Shown: positions 1-9,584, numbered from the stretch's first letter. The stretch is DNA of 64,000 bases from Pricia mediterranea (GCF_032248455.1 NZ_JAVTTP010000001.1:3284501-3348500), one strand, 5' to 3'. The notes: a model not told the origin generated them from the letters alone. A program made the numbers and translations.

Positions 1-87
1 ATACCCATTGCCCATTGTTCTTTAGGCACCCTTTACGATAATGCCTAACTTTTGAGTAACCGATAAATTCAAATTACGTCCGATTAC

Positions 88-1578
88 ATGCGTTTAAACT
101 CCCGAATAATAATCCACATCATGGGGCTGCTGATGCTCTGCAACGGCTGTTTTATGCTATTGGCGGCACTGGTCAGCGGCATCTACGACGACGGGGCGAC
201 CTTGAGCATTTCGTTAGCGGCCATCGTAACAATTTTCGTAGGTATTTCCGCCATGTTCTTTACAAGGGGGCACGAGAAGCAGGTAAAGCGGAAAGAGGGC
301 TATATCATCGTCACTTTCGGATGGTTGGCGCTTACCGTTTCGGGGATGCTGCCCTATCTGTTTTCCGATACCATTCCCAATATCACGAATGCTTTTTTCG
401 AGACGATTTCCGGATATACGACCACAGGCGCATCCATTTTGGACGATATCGAGGTGATGCCCGAAGGCATATTGTTTTGGAGAAGCCTGACCCACTGGAT
501 CGGTGGAATGGGAATCATTGTGCTTGCTATCGCCATCTTGCCTCTATTGGGTATCGGGGGCATGCAGTTGTTCGCGGCCGAGTCCCCGGGACCGAGTCCC
601 GATAAGTTGCATCCCAGGATTACCGATACCGCCAAGCGATTATGGTTGATCTATCTAGGATATACCATAGCCGAAACGGTACTGCTCAAGCTGGCGGGGA
701 TGAACTTTTTCGATGCCATTAACCATTCGTTGGCTACGCTGTCGACCGGTGGTTTTTCGACCAAAAACCTGAGTCTGGCCTACTGGAACGACGAGCCCAT
801 GATACAATATATTACGATTTTGTTCATGTTCTTGGCAGGCTCGAACTTCGTACTTAGTTATTTTGCCTTCAAGGGAAAAATACAACGGATCATCAGGGAC
901 GAGGAATTCAAAATGTACACATCGTTGATCATCTTATTTTCTATAATTGCTGCCCTGGTCATCTATTTTAAGGCCGATGTGCCTGTATCGGACTACCATC
1001 CCCAGGTATTCGGAGTTGCGGAAAGTTCATTTCGGCACAGTCTTTTTCAGGTCGTTTCGGTATTGACCACCACGGGATTCGTAACTGCCGACTTTACGGG
1101 ATGGACTCCCTTTTTAACCGTATTTTTCTTCGGATTGATGTTTTTGGGCGGGTCTGCGGGATCGACATCCGGAGGCATCAAGATAATGCGCCATATCATG
1201 ATCATTAAAAACGGACTGTTGGAATTTCGGCGCAGTTTGCATCCGAACGCGGTGCTCCCCGTACGTTATAACGGAAAATCGGTCAGGGCAAACATTGTTT
1301 ATAATATTGTAGGATTCTTTGTGCTCTACATGTTGCTCTTCCTTATCGGGGCCTTGGTGTTGGGAACGATGGGCATTGACTTCGTGACGGCATTGGGGGG
1401 GGCGGCATCCTCTTTGGGCAACGTAGGACCGGCCTTCGGAAGCCTGTATCCCCTAAGCAATTTCAACGACCTTCCCGATGCGGGAAAGTGGTGGTTGGGC
1501 TTTCTTATGCTCGCCGGAAGACTGGAGCTCTTTACGGTGCTCATCCTATTGACACCCTATTTTTGGAAGCGTACCTGA
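88..1578 (+). CDS. trkH: TrkH/KtrB-type potassium uptake channel subunit
   Basis: This is the membrane subunit of a Trk-type K+ uptake system in the inner membrane. The 496-residue length and many hydrophobic segments fit the family. The four pore loops that build the selectivity filter are visible: TTTGAS near residues 111-116, then STGGFST, LTTTGF and SLGNVGP further on, each with the conserved glycine. TrkH normally works with a cytoplasmic NAD-binding gating subunit (TrkA). That gene is not in the window and could lie just left of base 1, since only 87 bases precede this start. The downstream neighbour is convergent, so the gene ends its own transcription unit. Confidence 0.93.
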   Translation: MRLNSRIIIHIMGLLMLCNGCFMLLAALVSGIYDDGATLSISLAAIVTIFVGISAMFFTRGHEKQVKRKEGYIIVTFGWLALTVSGMLPYLFSDTIPNITNAFFETISGYTTTGASILDDIEVMPEGILFWRSLTHWIGGMGIIVLAIAILPLLGIGGMQLFAAESPGPSPDKLHPRITDTAKRLWLIYLGYTIAETVLLKLAGMNFFDAINHSLATLSTGGFSTKNLSLAYWNDEPMIQYITILFMFLAGSNFVLSYFAFKGKIQRIIRDEEFKMYTSLIILFSIIAALVIYFKADVPVSDYHPQVFGVAESSFRHSLFQVVSVLTTTGFVTADFTGWTPFLTVFFFGLMFLGGSAGSTSGGIKIMRHIMIIKNGLLEFRRSLHPNAVLPVRYNGKSVRANIVYNIVGFFVLYMLLFLIGALVLGTMGIDFVTALGGAASSLGNVGPAFGSLYPLSNFNDLPDAGKWWLGFLMLAGRLELFTVLILLTPYFWKRT

Positions 1579-1603
1579 GACACCCTAAACCTAAAATATC
1601 CCA

Positions 1604-1640
1604 TTAAAAAAACATTCTATTAATAGGGCGCTGCCCTATT
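1604..1640. terminator. Possible terminator between convergent genes
   Basis: An 8-base-pair stem (1622-1629 with 1633-1640, three-base loop) lies between trkH and the convergent symporter gene. On the minus strand it is followed, about ten bases later, by a run of seven T. The T run is too distant for a textbook intrinsic terminator, so this is a weak call. Confidence 0.35.
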
Positions 1641-1646
1641 GAATCT

Positions 1647-1682
1647 GACCAAAAGACGAAAGGAAGAAGGATTAAGGATAGC
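1647..1682 (+). repeat. Dispersed purine-rich repeat, copy 1
   Basis: A roughly 36-base purine-rich stretch with the core AAAGACGAAAGG and the end AAGGATAGC. A closely similar sequence with the same order of blocks is found at 63342-63377. Both copies are in intergenic DNA. The function is unknown. Confidence 0.5.
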
Positions 1683-1804
1683 GAAATGTCCAAGGGTATT
1701 TTGGGCATTGGCCTGGCTTTTGGATGTTCCCGAAAGTATATCCGTCTAAATTCCGTGCCCTTTCCATCATTGTTCCCTTATTTTGGTGGAATTCTTAACG
1801 CTTA

Positions 1805-3283
1805 TCATTCGGAATTTAGCGGTTCACGGATTGACTTGTGGAATACGTTGGCCTTCCGAATAAAAGCCCTGTTTTTCTCAAAATCGTCCGTGGTCAAAAA
1901 GCTGAGTACAACAAATAGCGTCAGCGAACCTGTGATGCCGATCAATGCTTGTTCGGTGGATGCGATTTCCCAGGCGACCGGTAAATCGGTACCCAAGGCC
2001 ACCATAAGATTATAGGAGGAAAAAAGCAGTCCGAATATCATGGATACCGTTGCGGCCTTCGAGGTTCCCCGGGCCCATAGAAATCCTAAAACAAGGGGAA
2101 CGAACGCCCCACTGGTCAAAAAGTCCGATCCGATCCAGGAAATGGTCAAGACGGACTTGATTTCCAAAGCAATGAACAAGGCCAACAACCCCATGACCAC
2201 AGTCGAGCCCCTTGCCACATAGACACCCTGCCTTTCACCGGCCCCGGTATTGATATATTTTTGGTAGATGTCGACCGTCAAGGATAGGGCACCGGTGTTG
2301 ATCAGGGAATCCATGGTGGACATGATGGCCGAGCACAGACCTACGAACAAAAGGGCACTGACGACGGGATTTGAAATATCGTCGATCATATCGGGAACGA
2401 TGCCGCTAGCGGGAACGGTCTCATAAATTGTGGAAGCGAACATACCGGTGTAGGTGACCATCAAATAGAGCGGGATAAAGGCAAAAAAGGCGAACAACAT
2501 CATCTTCTTGGCATCGCTAGCCTGTTTTGCCGCGGAAATCCGTTGCCAGATATTGGCTTGGATCATCCACGAGGTGCCGAAGGTAATGACGTAGGCCAAA
2601 TTGTCGGCCACATTGTTGAAGAAAGAAGTGTAGCCTTCCTTTCCATTTGCCCTCGCGGTGGCTTCCACGGCCTCCCAGCCTCCTGAAAGGTCGTAGGTGA
2701 GATAAAACAGGAAGAGCACGGTAAAGAGAAAAAAGATGAACTGCAGCAGATCGGTGAGAACGACGCCCCTGAAGCCTCCGAAAAGGGAGTAGATAAGTAC
2801 GATAAGGGTGCCCGCTACCGCACCTATCGTGTAACTGGTATCAAAAATGGCCTGGAAGAACCGTCCCACTATAATGACCTGTACTGCTGAGGCCACGACC
2901 ATAAAGATGATGATAAATAGGGTGAGCAACAACGAAACCGTGCTGTTATAGCGCTGTTTCATCAGCTGTGGCTGAGAAATGGTGGCAACATTTCGAATTC
3001 CCTTCGCGAAGAGGTACATCAGGGCGGTGGCGATCAGTACGGGCACCCCGTAGATCCAAAAGGTATTCAATCCGGTTCTGTGTGCCTGATCGACCAGATC
3101 AATGGCCGACCCGCCACCCCACCATGAGGCGATAAAGGTGATGGCCAACAACCAGGCCGGTAATTTTCGTGAGGCCAGAAAGAAGTCCTCGTTATTTTCG
3201 CTCTTCCTGTTCCAAATACCGACGCCGATAATACCGATAACATATAGGGAAAGAAAAATGACGGTAATCGTGGTATTGGTCAT
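1805..3283 (-). CDS. Sodium:solute symporter (SSS family)
   Basis: A 492-residue inner-membrane protein with about 13 hydrophobic segments, starting with a short periplasmic N-terminus and the segment IFLSLYVIGIIGVGIW. The family couples Na+ entry to uptake of sugars, amino acids, organic acids or vitamins. The family pattern of a glycine-rich first helix, SWWGGGSAIDL in the loop after the second helix, and GLCSAIMSTMDSLIN in the eighth-helix region is visible. The latter contains serines and an aspartate usually involved in Na+ binding. The substrate cannot be told from sequence. The gene stands apart from its neighbours: it converges on trkH and has only a short gap upstream of the xseB end. 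Confidence 0.88.
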   Translation of the reverse strand: MTNTTITVIFLSLYVIGIIGVGIWNRKSENNEDFFLASRKLPAWLLAITFIASWWGGGSAIDLVDQAHRTGLNTFWIYGVPVLIATALMYLFAKGIRNVATISQPQLMKQRYNSTVSLLLTLFIIIFMVVASAVQVIIVGRFFQAIFDTSYTIGAVAGTLIVLIYSLFGGFRGVVLTDLLQFIFFLFTVLFLFYLTYDLSGGWEAVEATARANGKEGYTSFFNNVADNLAYVITFGTSWMIQANIWQRISAAKQASDAKKMMLFAFFAFIPLYLMVTYTGMFASTIYETVPASGIVPDMIDDISNPVVSALLFVGLCSAIMSTMDSLINTGALSLTVDIYQKYINTGAGERQGVYVARGSTVVMGLLALFIALEIKSVLTISWIGSDFLTSGAFVPLVLGFLWARGTSKAATVSMIFGLLFSSYNLMVALGTDLPVAWEIASTEQALIGITGSLTLFVVLSFLTTDDFEKNRAFIRKANVFHKSIREPLNSE

Positions 3284-3330
3284 GTACGGTCAATTTTTGA
3301 GGCAAGCCTTGATTTTGAACCCAAGACTTT

Positions 3331-3555
3331 CTATTCTTCGGATTTTTCAGAACCCGATTCAAGCTCCAGTAAAATCTGGTTGACGTCTTCCTCGGTAGTG
3401 GCTAGCTTGTTCTTGCAGATACCGATCAACAGGGCAGCTCGTTTTACTTTTTGGGAAAGTTCGTCCACCGAGATTTCGCCCTGCTCTATTTCGGTAACGA
3501 TCTGTTGCAGTTCGTCGAAGGCTTCGGTGTAATTTGGTTTCTCTTTCTCGCTCAT
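3331..3555 (-). CDS. xseB: Exodeoxyribonuclease VII small subunit
   Basis: A 74-residue protein of the usual XseB length. It has the family signature in which a first helix (YTEAFDELQQIVTEIEQGE) is followed by ISVDEL and a second helix. XseB binds XseA in the cytoplasm, and the complex degrades single-stranded DNA into short oligonucleotides. Its start codon overlaps the xseA stop by four bases (ATGA), which indicates translational coupling and fixes the start. Confidence 0.93.
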   Translation of the reverse strand: MSEKEKPNYTEAFDELQQIVTEIEQGEISVDELSQKVKRAALLIGICKNKLATTEEDVNQILLELESGSEKSEE

Positions 3556-4952
3556 TTTTTATCTATCGTTTTTACTGTACTGGAGACGCTGCCTTGGTAC
3601 AGGGTGGTATCTAACACATCCCCTTGTTTTAATTGCTGTGTAACACGGATCGATTTCCCGTTTAACCGGGTGATGCTGTAGCCTCTTTTGAGTACGTTTT
3701 TGGGATTGAGGATACTGAGGTTCCTTTCCGTGTTTTCTAGGGTGGCCCGGGTGCGCTCAAGCCGTCTTTGAACATTTTTTTCCAATGCAGTGCCGAATCG
3801 CGCAACCTGCTGTTTCCCGGTCGAACAACATTGATAGGTTCCAGTTTTAGTTGCCGCTGCTGCTGCATTCAACTGGAATTTTTGATTACCGAGCAGAAAA
3901 CGGGAAAATTGGGATAGGGATTGCGCCTCCTGCACCACCACGTTCTTCTTTTGATGGAGAACATTCCGGCATACCGACCGCAACAGTTTTACCTCGGATA
4001 CGAATTGGGTTTTCGCGTCCCGAATCAGTCTTTGGCTTTGTTCCCCGATCTTGCTCTCGGCCGTTTGGACGGGTACGGAGAAGTCGTGGAATTTTTGGAT
4101 TAAGAACTCCGCCAGTTTCGTGGGGGTGATGGCATTTTCATGGGCTATCAGCTCCGCGACCGTTTCGTTGGTAGAATGTCCGATCCCGGTAAACACGGGA
4201 ATGGGGAACTCGGCGATTTCACGGGCAAGGTCGTAGTGGTTGTAACAGGATAGTCCGATATCCCCGCCGCCGCCGCGAACAATGGCCACGACGTCAAAAT
4301 GATGAACCACCTTTTCAATGTTTTTCAACTGGGCGATTATCGTTTTGACCGCTTTGTCGCCCTGTAACAGTGAGGGGAAGAGGAGGTGGAAAAAGGTATA
4401 GTTCCACGTCTTCGCCGCCGATTCGAAAACATTGATAAAGTCCGCATAGCCCTTACTGGTCTCCACGGAAATCACGGCGATACGCTGCGGAAGAACGGAA
4501 AGTTCAATTTGTTTATTTTTGGCGAAGATACCCTCGACCTGGAGCTTTTTGATCGTATCCTGCTTTTCCTTTTGAAGGTCCCCGAGGGTAAAGCTGGGGT
4601 CGATATCATGGATATGTAAGGTCAGCCCGTACTTCGGGTCGAACTGTAAACTCGCCAGAAATAAAATTTTAATGCCATCCTTTAGCGGTTCTTTCAAGAC
4701 CTGCCGAAAGTTGGCGTTGGTTCTTTGGAAATCGCTCTTCCACAAGATGGCGCGCATTTCAGCGATGATTTTCCCTCCTTTTTTCTCCACCATTTCGGGA
4801 TAGCAGTGGCCGGAGCGTTGGTAATGGTTCAACTTGTTCATCTCGGCCTTGACCCAAAAGGCGCTTTGGTACCGGTTACCGATCGTTTTTTGTATGCTCT
4901 TCGTCACCTCGAGCAAGGAGAATATTCTTTTGCCGCTTATTTCTTCTGGCAT
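3552..4952 (-). CDS. xseA: Exodeoxyribonuclease VII large subunit
   Basis: The catalytic subunit of exonuclease VII. An OB-fold N-terminal domain (about residues 1-105) precedes the nuclease domain, which contains the family motifs VIRGGGGD-like (IVRGGGGDIGLSCYNHY), FTGIGHSTNE and, near the end, LNPKNVLKRGYSI. I place the start at the ATG at 4952, one base after the upstream peptidase stop. An in-frame ATG 14 codons earlier lies inside the peptidase gene and is less likely. The protein then has 466 residues. About residue 365 a run of five alanines from GCA-type triplets is followed by TGTYQCCSTGKQQ, a local stretch that looks less conserved than its surroundings. Reading resumes normally afterwards. 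Confidence 0.93.
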   Translation of the reverse strand: MPEEISGKRIFSLLEVTKSIQKTIGNRYQSAFWVKAEMNKLNHYQRSGHCYPEMVEKKGGKIIAEMRAILWKSDFQRTNANFRQVLKEPLKDGIKILFLASLQFDPKYGLTLHIHDIDPSFTLGDLQKEKQDTIKKLQVEGIFAKNKQIELSVLPQRIAVISVETSKGYADFINVFESAAKTWNYTFFHLLFPSLLQGDKAVKTIIAQLKNIEKVVHHFDVVAIVRGGGGDIGLSCYNHYDLAREIAEFPIPVFTGIGHSTNETVAELIAHENAITPTKLAEFLIQKFHDFSVPVQTAESKIGEQSQRLIRDAKTQFVSEVKLLRSVCRNVLHQKKNVVVQEAQSLSQFSRFLLGNQKFQLNAAAAATKTGTYQCCSTGKQQVARFGTALEKNVQRRLERTRATLENTERNLSILNPKNVLKRGYSITRLNGKSIRVTQQLKQGDVLDTTLYQGSVSSTVKTIDKK

Positions 4953-4953
4953 T

Positions 4954-6984
4954 TTAGGGGGTGTCCTTATATTTATCGAACCAGGCCAAAACACTTGCTA
5001 TTTTGGCGACCAGGTTACTCGGCCTGTTGGCGATGCCATGCGACGCACCGGGTATTCTGACCATTGCCGTTTCAACGTTTTCGAGCTTTAGGGCGGCATA
5101 AAATTGCTCCGATTCCGCTATGGGCGTTCTAAAATCCTCTTCCCCGGTGAGGAGCATGGTAGGGGTGGTGATATTGGCCACATAGGTCAAGGGAGAGCGC
5201 TTCAGGTAGCTTTCCGGATCTTCCCAGGGTTTTTTCCCGAACCAGTACTTGGAGAAGAACTGCACGCCATCGGCATATAGTACGAAGCTGTACCAGTTGA
5301 TAACGGGCTTGGCTACGACTGCTGCCTTGAACCGGTCGGTCTTACCGACGATCCAAGCGGTCAATACGCCCCCACCACTGCCACCAGTGACGAATAGGTT
5401 TTCTTCGTCTACAAATCCTTTTTTGATTACGGCATCCACCCCCGACATAAGGTCGTCGTAATCGTGATTGGGATAGTCGTGGTGTATCGAATTTCCGAAT
5501 TCGGCGCCATAGCTGGTGCTGCCCCGTGGATTGGCATAGAGCACTACATAGCCCGCAGCGGCATAGGCCTGTATCTCCGCGGAATAAACGGATCCGTAAC
5601 TGGTAAATGGACCCCCGTGGATTTCCAAGATCATCGGGTATTTTTTGTCGGGGTCAAAATTCGGGGGCGTGACGACCCAGCCCTGAATCTTTTTTTGGTC
5701 ATACGAAGATTCCCACCACAGTTCCTCGACCTTCCCGAGATTCCTAAAGGAAAAGAGGTCGTCGTTGAGGGAGGTCAAACGTTTGCTCGATTTTAAGTCC
5801 GCCGCGCCCAAATCGGCAGGATGGTCCGTTCCGCCCAGCGTGTAGGCGAATTGGTTCGTGTTCGATGCGGTAAAGCTGGCCGAATTATACGGTCTTCCCA
5901 GGGAGAGTCCGCCTAAACCTTCCGCGATGTCCGATACCTCGCCCGTCATGGTGATGTAGGCCAATTTGGTGGCTCCCTGATTGTCATACTGAAAATAGAG
6001 TCCCTTTCCGTTATCGCGCCAGGCAATATTTTGCACGTCCCTATCAAAATCCCCGGAAATCAATTCGGAATTGCTGCCGTCGGCGTCCATGATGTAAAGA
6101 TTGGTAATCTGATACCCTTGGTAGGTATCGTCGAAACCCAAATAGGCAATTTTTTGACCGTCGGGCGAGAGTACCGGGTCGTTATCGGGACCGTACCGGT
6201 CCGTCAAGGGTGTGATTTTTCCTTGATCTACCGTTATTTGATGGATTTCGCCATCGAGGGGCTCCATCTCTTCCGGCTCGTGGAAGTTGGCGCTAAAGTA
6301 AAGCAGGGTATTGTCTTTGGACCAGACGGGTGCACCGTGGTCGAAGGCGCTGAAGGTCAACTGCCGAGGCGTACCCCCTTCGACGGAGAGCGTAAACAAC
6401 TGGGTATTGCCACTTTTTAGATAGCCTTGTCCGTCGCCGCGGTAGTTCATATCATCGATGTAGATCGGGGGAGTGTTCCATTCGGCACCTTCGGGCTTGC
6501 TGGGTAGTTTGACGATAGACTCGTGCTTTTTGGGAACGAACATGTTAAAGGCCAAGCTTTGATCGTCGTAAGACCAGGCTACTTGCTTCGGGGTCTCGGG
6601 TGAGTTCGTCAGGGCGATAGATTTTTGGGTGTCCATCCACATCACGTAGAGTTTCGTCTTTCCATCGGCCCTGTTAGATTTATAGATGATTTTTTCCCCG
6701 TCGTGAGACCATCGGGGATATGAGTCGTTGTGGTTTCCGGTGGTCAGGGGGCGATTGTTCGAACCGTCAAAATTCACCATCCAAAGGTTGGAAAGGTTCT
6801 TATCGGTCATGACATCCTTAAAATTACGTACATAAATGATTTTGGAGCCATCCGGCGAAATCTGTGGGTCCGATACAAACTCCATATTAAAGATATCGAG
6901 GAGTTCCAGATTGGTGTGCAATTGACCGTAAACCGCCGTGGTCATGGTCAACACCAAGGTCAAGGTGGTAAGGAAGTATTTCAT
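4954..6984 (-). CDS. S9 family serine peptidase (prolyl oligopeptidase type), secreted
   Basis: A 676-residue protein with a typical signal peptide (first 20 residues, ending VYG-Q). It therefore probably acts in the periplasm or outside the cell. The first half, about residues 25-390, carries TolB/WD40-like propeller repeats such as DPQISPDGSKIIYVRN and DPVLSPDGQKIAYLG. The second half is the alpha/beta-hydrolase peptidase domain with a complete triad: Ser536 in GGSGGG, Asp617 in GEEDFRTP and His649 in PGASHG. The family cleaves short peptides, often dipeptides or N-acyl residues. It is the first gene of a tightly packed unit with xseA and xseB: the stop is one base from the xseA ATG. No functional link to exonuclease VII is known to me. 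Confidence 0.92.
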   Translation of the reverse strand: MKYFLTTLTLVLTMTTAVYGQLHTNLELLDIFNMEFVSDPQISPDGSKIIYVRNFKDVMTDKNLSNLWMVNFDGSNNRPLTTGNHNDSYPRWSHDGEKIIYKSNRADGKTKLYVMWMDTQKSIALTNSPETPKQVAWSYDDQSLAFNMFVPKKHESIVKLPSKPEGAEWNTPPIYIDDMNYRGDGQGYLKSGNTQLFTLSVEGGTPRQLTFSAFDHGAPVWSKDNTLLYFSANFHEPEEMEPLDGEIHQITVDQGKITPLTDRYGPDNDPVLSPDGQKIAYLGFDDTYQGYQITNLYIMDADGSNSELISGDFDRDVQNIAWRDNGKGLYFQYDNQGATKLAYITMTGEVSDIAEGLGGLSLGRPYNSASFTASNTNQFAYTLGGTDHPADLGAADLKSSKRLTSLNDDLFSFRNLGKVEELWWESSYDQKKIQGWVVTPPNFDPDKKYPMILEIHGGPFTSYGSVYSAEIQAYAAAGYVVLYANPRGSTSYGAEFGNSIHHDYPNHDYDDLMSGVDAVIKKGFVDEENLFVTGGSGGGVLTAWIVGKTDRFKAAVVAKPVINWYSFVLYADGVQFFSKYWFGKKPWEDPESYLKRSPLTYVANITTPTMLLTGEEDFRTPIAESEQFYAALKLENVETAMVRIPGASHGIANRPSNLVAKIASVLAWFDKYKDTP

Positions 6985-7063
6985 TTTGTATGGTTTAAGT
7001 GGTTTGTCGACCTATTGGTGAATGGCGTCGCACGTTTTCTATGACGGACGCCCTCCTAAGTAC

Positions 7064-7097
7064 AAAAAAGCCACCTCCGTGGATGTTGAGACGGCTT
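7064..7097 (-). terminator. Intrinsic terminator after the aminotransferase gene
   Basis: Read on the minus strand, the sequence after the aminotransferase stop forms AAGCC paired with GGCTT around an inner CCAC/GTGG pairing, followed directly by six T. This is the expected form of a Rho-independent terminator for the gene ending at 7127. Confidence 0.5.
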
Positions 7098-7126
7098 GTT
7101 CTTTTCAGACGGCATAACGCCAGCGA

Positions 7127-8311
7127 TTAAACGACCTCTTTGATCCGCTTCACGGCTTCCCGAATTTCATCTTCCGAGGCGGCATACGAAATGCGGATGC
7201 AATTGGGACTACCAAAAGCTTCGCCGGTCACGGTGGCAACATTGGCTCTTTCCAGGAGATAAAGGGCAAAGTCCGACGCATTGTCAATAGTCGTGCCCTG
7301 TAATTTCTTCCCGAAAAAATAGGAAACATCTGGAAAAACGTAAAAGGCGCCTTCCGGTACGTTAAGGTTAAAGCCTTCGATTTCGCCCAGGAGTTTTAGA
7401 ATCAGGTCCCGACGCTCGTGGAACTTATCGATCATAAACTGGATTTTGTCCACCGAGGCTTCCAAGGCGGTAATAGCGGCACGTTGTCCGATGGCATTGG
7501 CCCCGCTAGTCATCTGGCCCTGAAATTTGGTACAGGCCTTGGCGATCCACTCGGCGGCACCGATATAACCGATACGCCATCCGGTCATGGCAAAGGCTTT
7601 CGAAACGCCATTTACCGTAATGGTACGGTCGTACATGCCTTCGATGCCGGCAATGCTGACATGCCCGCTCCGGAAATTGATATGTTCGTAGATTTCATCC
7701 GACACGATAAAAATGTCGGGATACTTCCGCAATACCTCCGCCAAGCCTTCCAGTTCGGCCAGGCTGTACACCGAACCGCTGGGATTACAGGGCGAGCTGA
7801 ACCACATCATTTTCGTCTTGGGGGTGATGGCCGCCTCGAGCTGTTCGGGAGTCATCTTGAAGTCCGTTTCGATACTGGCCGGCACCTCTACGGGCACCCC
7901 TTCCGCCAGTTTTACGATGTCGCGGTAGCTGACCCAATAGGGGGCGGGCAGAATGACCTCGTCACCTTGGTTCAACAGACACATGGCCACATTGGCGAGA
8001 GACTGCTTTGCGCCGGTCGAAACCACGATCTGGTTCGGTCCGTATTCGAGATTGTTGTCCCGCTTAAACTTGTTCGAAATCGCTATTTTCAGATCGGCAT
8101 AACCGTCAACGGGGGAGTAGCTGCTATAGTTGTCATCCACGGCCTGTTTTGCCGCTTCCTTGATAAAGTCGGGAATGTTGAAGTCGGGTTCCCCAAGGCT
8201 AAGACCGATTATATCCTTGCCTTCGTTGCGTAATTCCCTGGCCTTGGCAGCCATGGCCAAAGTGGCGGAAGTGGACATGTTGCTTATCCGTTCCGAAAGA
8301 TGTTGGTTCAT
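7127..8311 (-). CDS. Pyridoxal-phosphate aminotransferase, class I/II (aspartate aminotransferase-like)
   Basis: A 394-residue cytoplasmic enzyme of the aspartate aminotransferase subgroup I-gamma type. The PLP lysine is Lys238 in the motif NGVSKAFAMTGWRIGY. Other family marks are SPCNPSGS (substrate and cofactor contact), VSDEIYEH (cofactor aspartate and tyrosine) and the C-terminal CIRISYAASE, whose first arginine binds the substrate alpha-carboxylate. It probably transfers the amino group between aspartate (or another amino acid) and 2-oxoglutarate. The exact substrate is not certain. It is monocistronic, with a terminator-like hairpin downstream and a spacer with tandem repeats upstream. 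Confidence 0.92.
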   Translation of the reverse strand: MNQHLSERISNMSTSATLAMAAKARELRNEGKDIIGLSLGEPDFNIPDFIKEAAKQAVDDNYSSYSPVDGYADLKIAISNKFKRDNNLEYGPNQIVVSTGAKQSLANVAMCLLNQGDEVILPAPYWVSYRDIVKLAEGVPVEVPASIETDFKMTPEQLEAAITPKTKMMWFSSPCNPSGSVYSLAELEGLAEVLRKYPDIFIVSDEIYEHINFRSGHVSIAGIEGMYDRTITVNGVSKAFAMTGWRIGYIGAAEWIAKACTKFQGQMTSGANAIGQRAAITALEASVDKIQFMIDKFHERRDLILKLLGEIEGFNLNVPEGAFYVFPDVSYFFGKKLQGTTIDNASDFALYLLERANVATVTGEAFGSPNCIRISYAASEDEIREAVKRIKEVV

Positions 8312-8438
8312 GTAGTTATGCTATTTAAATTCCTAAAAAAATCCAATGTCAGGTATTCAAAAGAAAAGCTTTGCTCGCCACTGGCCTCAGACCGCTCTAC
8401 AATCGAGACTCACGAATCACCAAACACTAATTCCCTAT

Positions 8439-8480
8439 CGACTAACGTCTCCCGACTAACGTCTCCCGACTAACGTCTCC
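8439..8480. repeat. Three tandem copies of a 14-base unit
   Basis: The unit CGACTAACGTCTCC occurs three times without mismatch in the spacer between the desaturase and aminotransferase genes. The sequence just before it is also rich in similar fragments. Confidence 0.9.
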
Positions 8481-8483
8481 CTT

Positions 8484-9584
8484 CTACGCCTGTAATGCCG
8501 GCCTTTTTCCCAAGTCCCTTAGATGCTTGAAATGTGAAATAATCGCTTCACGAGTGGTTTTGTATTCGTGGTAGGGCAAATTGAACTCCTTCGCCGTTTC
8601 TTTTACGATTTTGGATATCTTAGTGTAATGTACGTGGCTAATGTGCGGAAAAATGTGGTGCTCGACCTGATGGTTCAACCCTCCCGTAAACCAGTTGACA
8701 ATACGATTTTTGGTACCGAAATTTACGGTAGTGAAGAGTTGATGAATGGCCCAAGTGTTTTTCATGGTGCCGCTCTCGTCGGGCAGGGGCGTATCGGCCT
8801 CATCTACGATATGTGCCAGTTGAAAGACAACGCTTAATATAACGCCAGCCACATAATGCATGATAAAGAAGCCTAAAAGTATTTTCCACCAAGCGATGTC
8901 AATAAAGACGAGCGGGAGAACGATCCAAATGGTCAAATACAATATTTTAGTGATAACGAGGGTGCTCCAATTCGTCACCGGGCTCGGTAGTTTTCCATAG
9001 GAAAGCTTCCTTTTCATATACCGGTACATCTGCATAAAATCGGTCGTAATGGCCCAGTTGAAGGTCAGGAGTCCGTACAGGAAAACGGAATAGAAATGTT
9101 GGAATCTGTGGTGGCGTTTCCATTCGGTGTGTTCCGAAAATCGGAGTATACGTCCGGCCTCCATATCTTCGTCATGTTCGTGGATGTTGGTATAGGTATG
9201 GTGCAATACATTGTGCTGCACCTGCCAATTATATACATTTCCGGCCAGGATATAGATGCTGCTGCCCATGAGTTTGTTGACCCATTTTTTGTTGGAATAG
9301 GCACCGTGGTTGCCATCATGCATGACATTCATGCCCACCCCGGCCATACCTACGCCCATGACGATGGTCAAAAGGAGGTTCGCCCAGTTGGGAAGTCCCA
9401 AGGTCAGAATTAGAAAATAAGGGGTCAAGAACAAGGTGAACATGATGATGGTCTTGAGGTACAGGCGCCAATTCCCTGTCTTTTTGATTTTGTTCTCCTT
9501 GAAGTAATCGTTGACACGCCGGTTGAGTGTCCTAAAAAATTTAGCGGAATCTTTGCGTGAAAATCGGATGGTCTTTGAATCCAT
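8484..9584 (-). CDS. Membrane fatty acid desaturase (acyl-lipid/acyl-CoA, front-end type)
   Basis: A 366-residue integral membrane di-iron desaturase. The three histidine boxes are complete: HDGNH at 89-93, HNVLHH at 124-129 and HQVEHH at 305-310. The third box begins with Gln-x-x-His-His in the form HQVEHH, which is typical of linoleoyl-CoA/delta-6-type front-end desaturases, but here there is no fused cytochrome b5 domain. About four membrane segments lie between the boxes. The enzyme puts double bonds into membrane acyl chains, probably as part of cold or fluidity adaptation. Electron donors are not encoded nearby. It is divergent from rsmG. Confidence 0.9.
   Translation of the reverse strand: MDSKTIRFSRKDSAKFFRTLNRRVNDYFKENKIKKTGNWRLYLKTIIMFTLFLTPYFLILTLGLPNWANLLLTIVMGVGMAGVGMNVMHDGNHGAYSNKKWVNKLMGSSIYILAGNVYNWQVQHNVLHHTYTNIHEHDEDMEAGRILRFSEHTEWKRHHRFQHFYSVFLYGLLTFNWAITTDFMQMYRYMKRKLSYGKLPSPVTNWSTLVITKILYLTIWIVLPLVFIDIAWWKILLGFFIMHYVAGVILSVVFQLAHIVDEADTPLPDESGTMKNTWAIHQLFTTVNFGTKNRIVNWFTGGLNHQVEHHIFPHISHVHYTKISKIVKETAKEFNLPYHEYKTTREAIISHFKHLRDLGKRPALQA

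Noticed and set aside
7418-8233. 271-codon plus-strand frame opposite the aminotransferase gene
   Set aside because: The minus strand encodes a complete PLP enzyme with all motifs; the plus frame has no recognisable domain.
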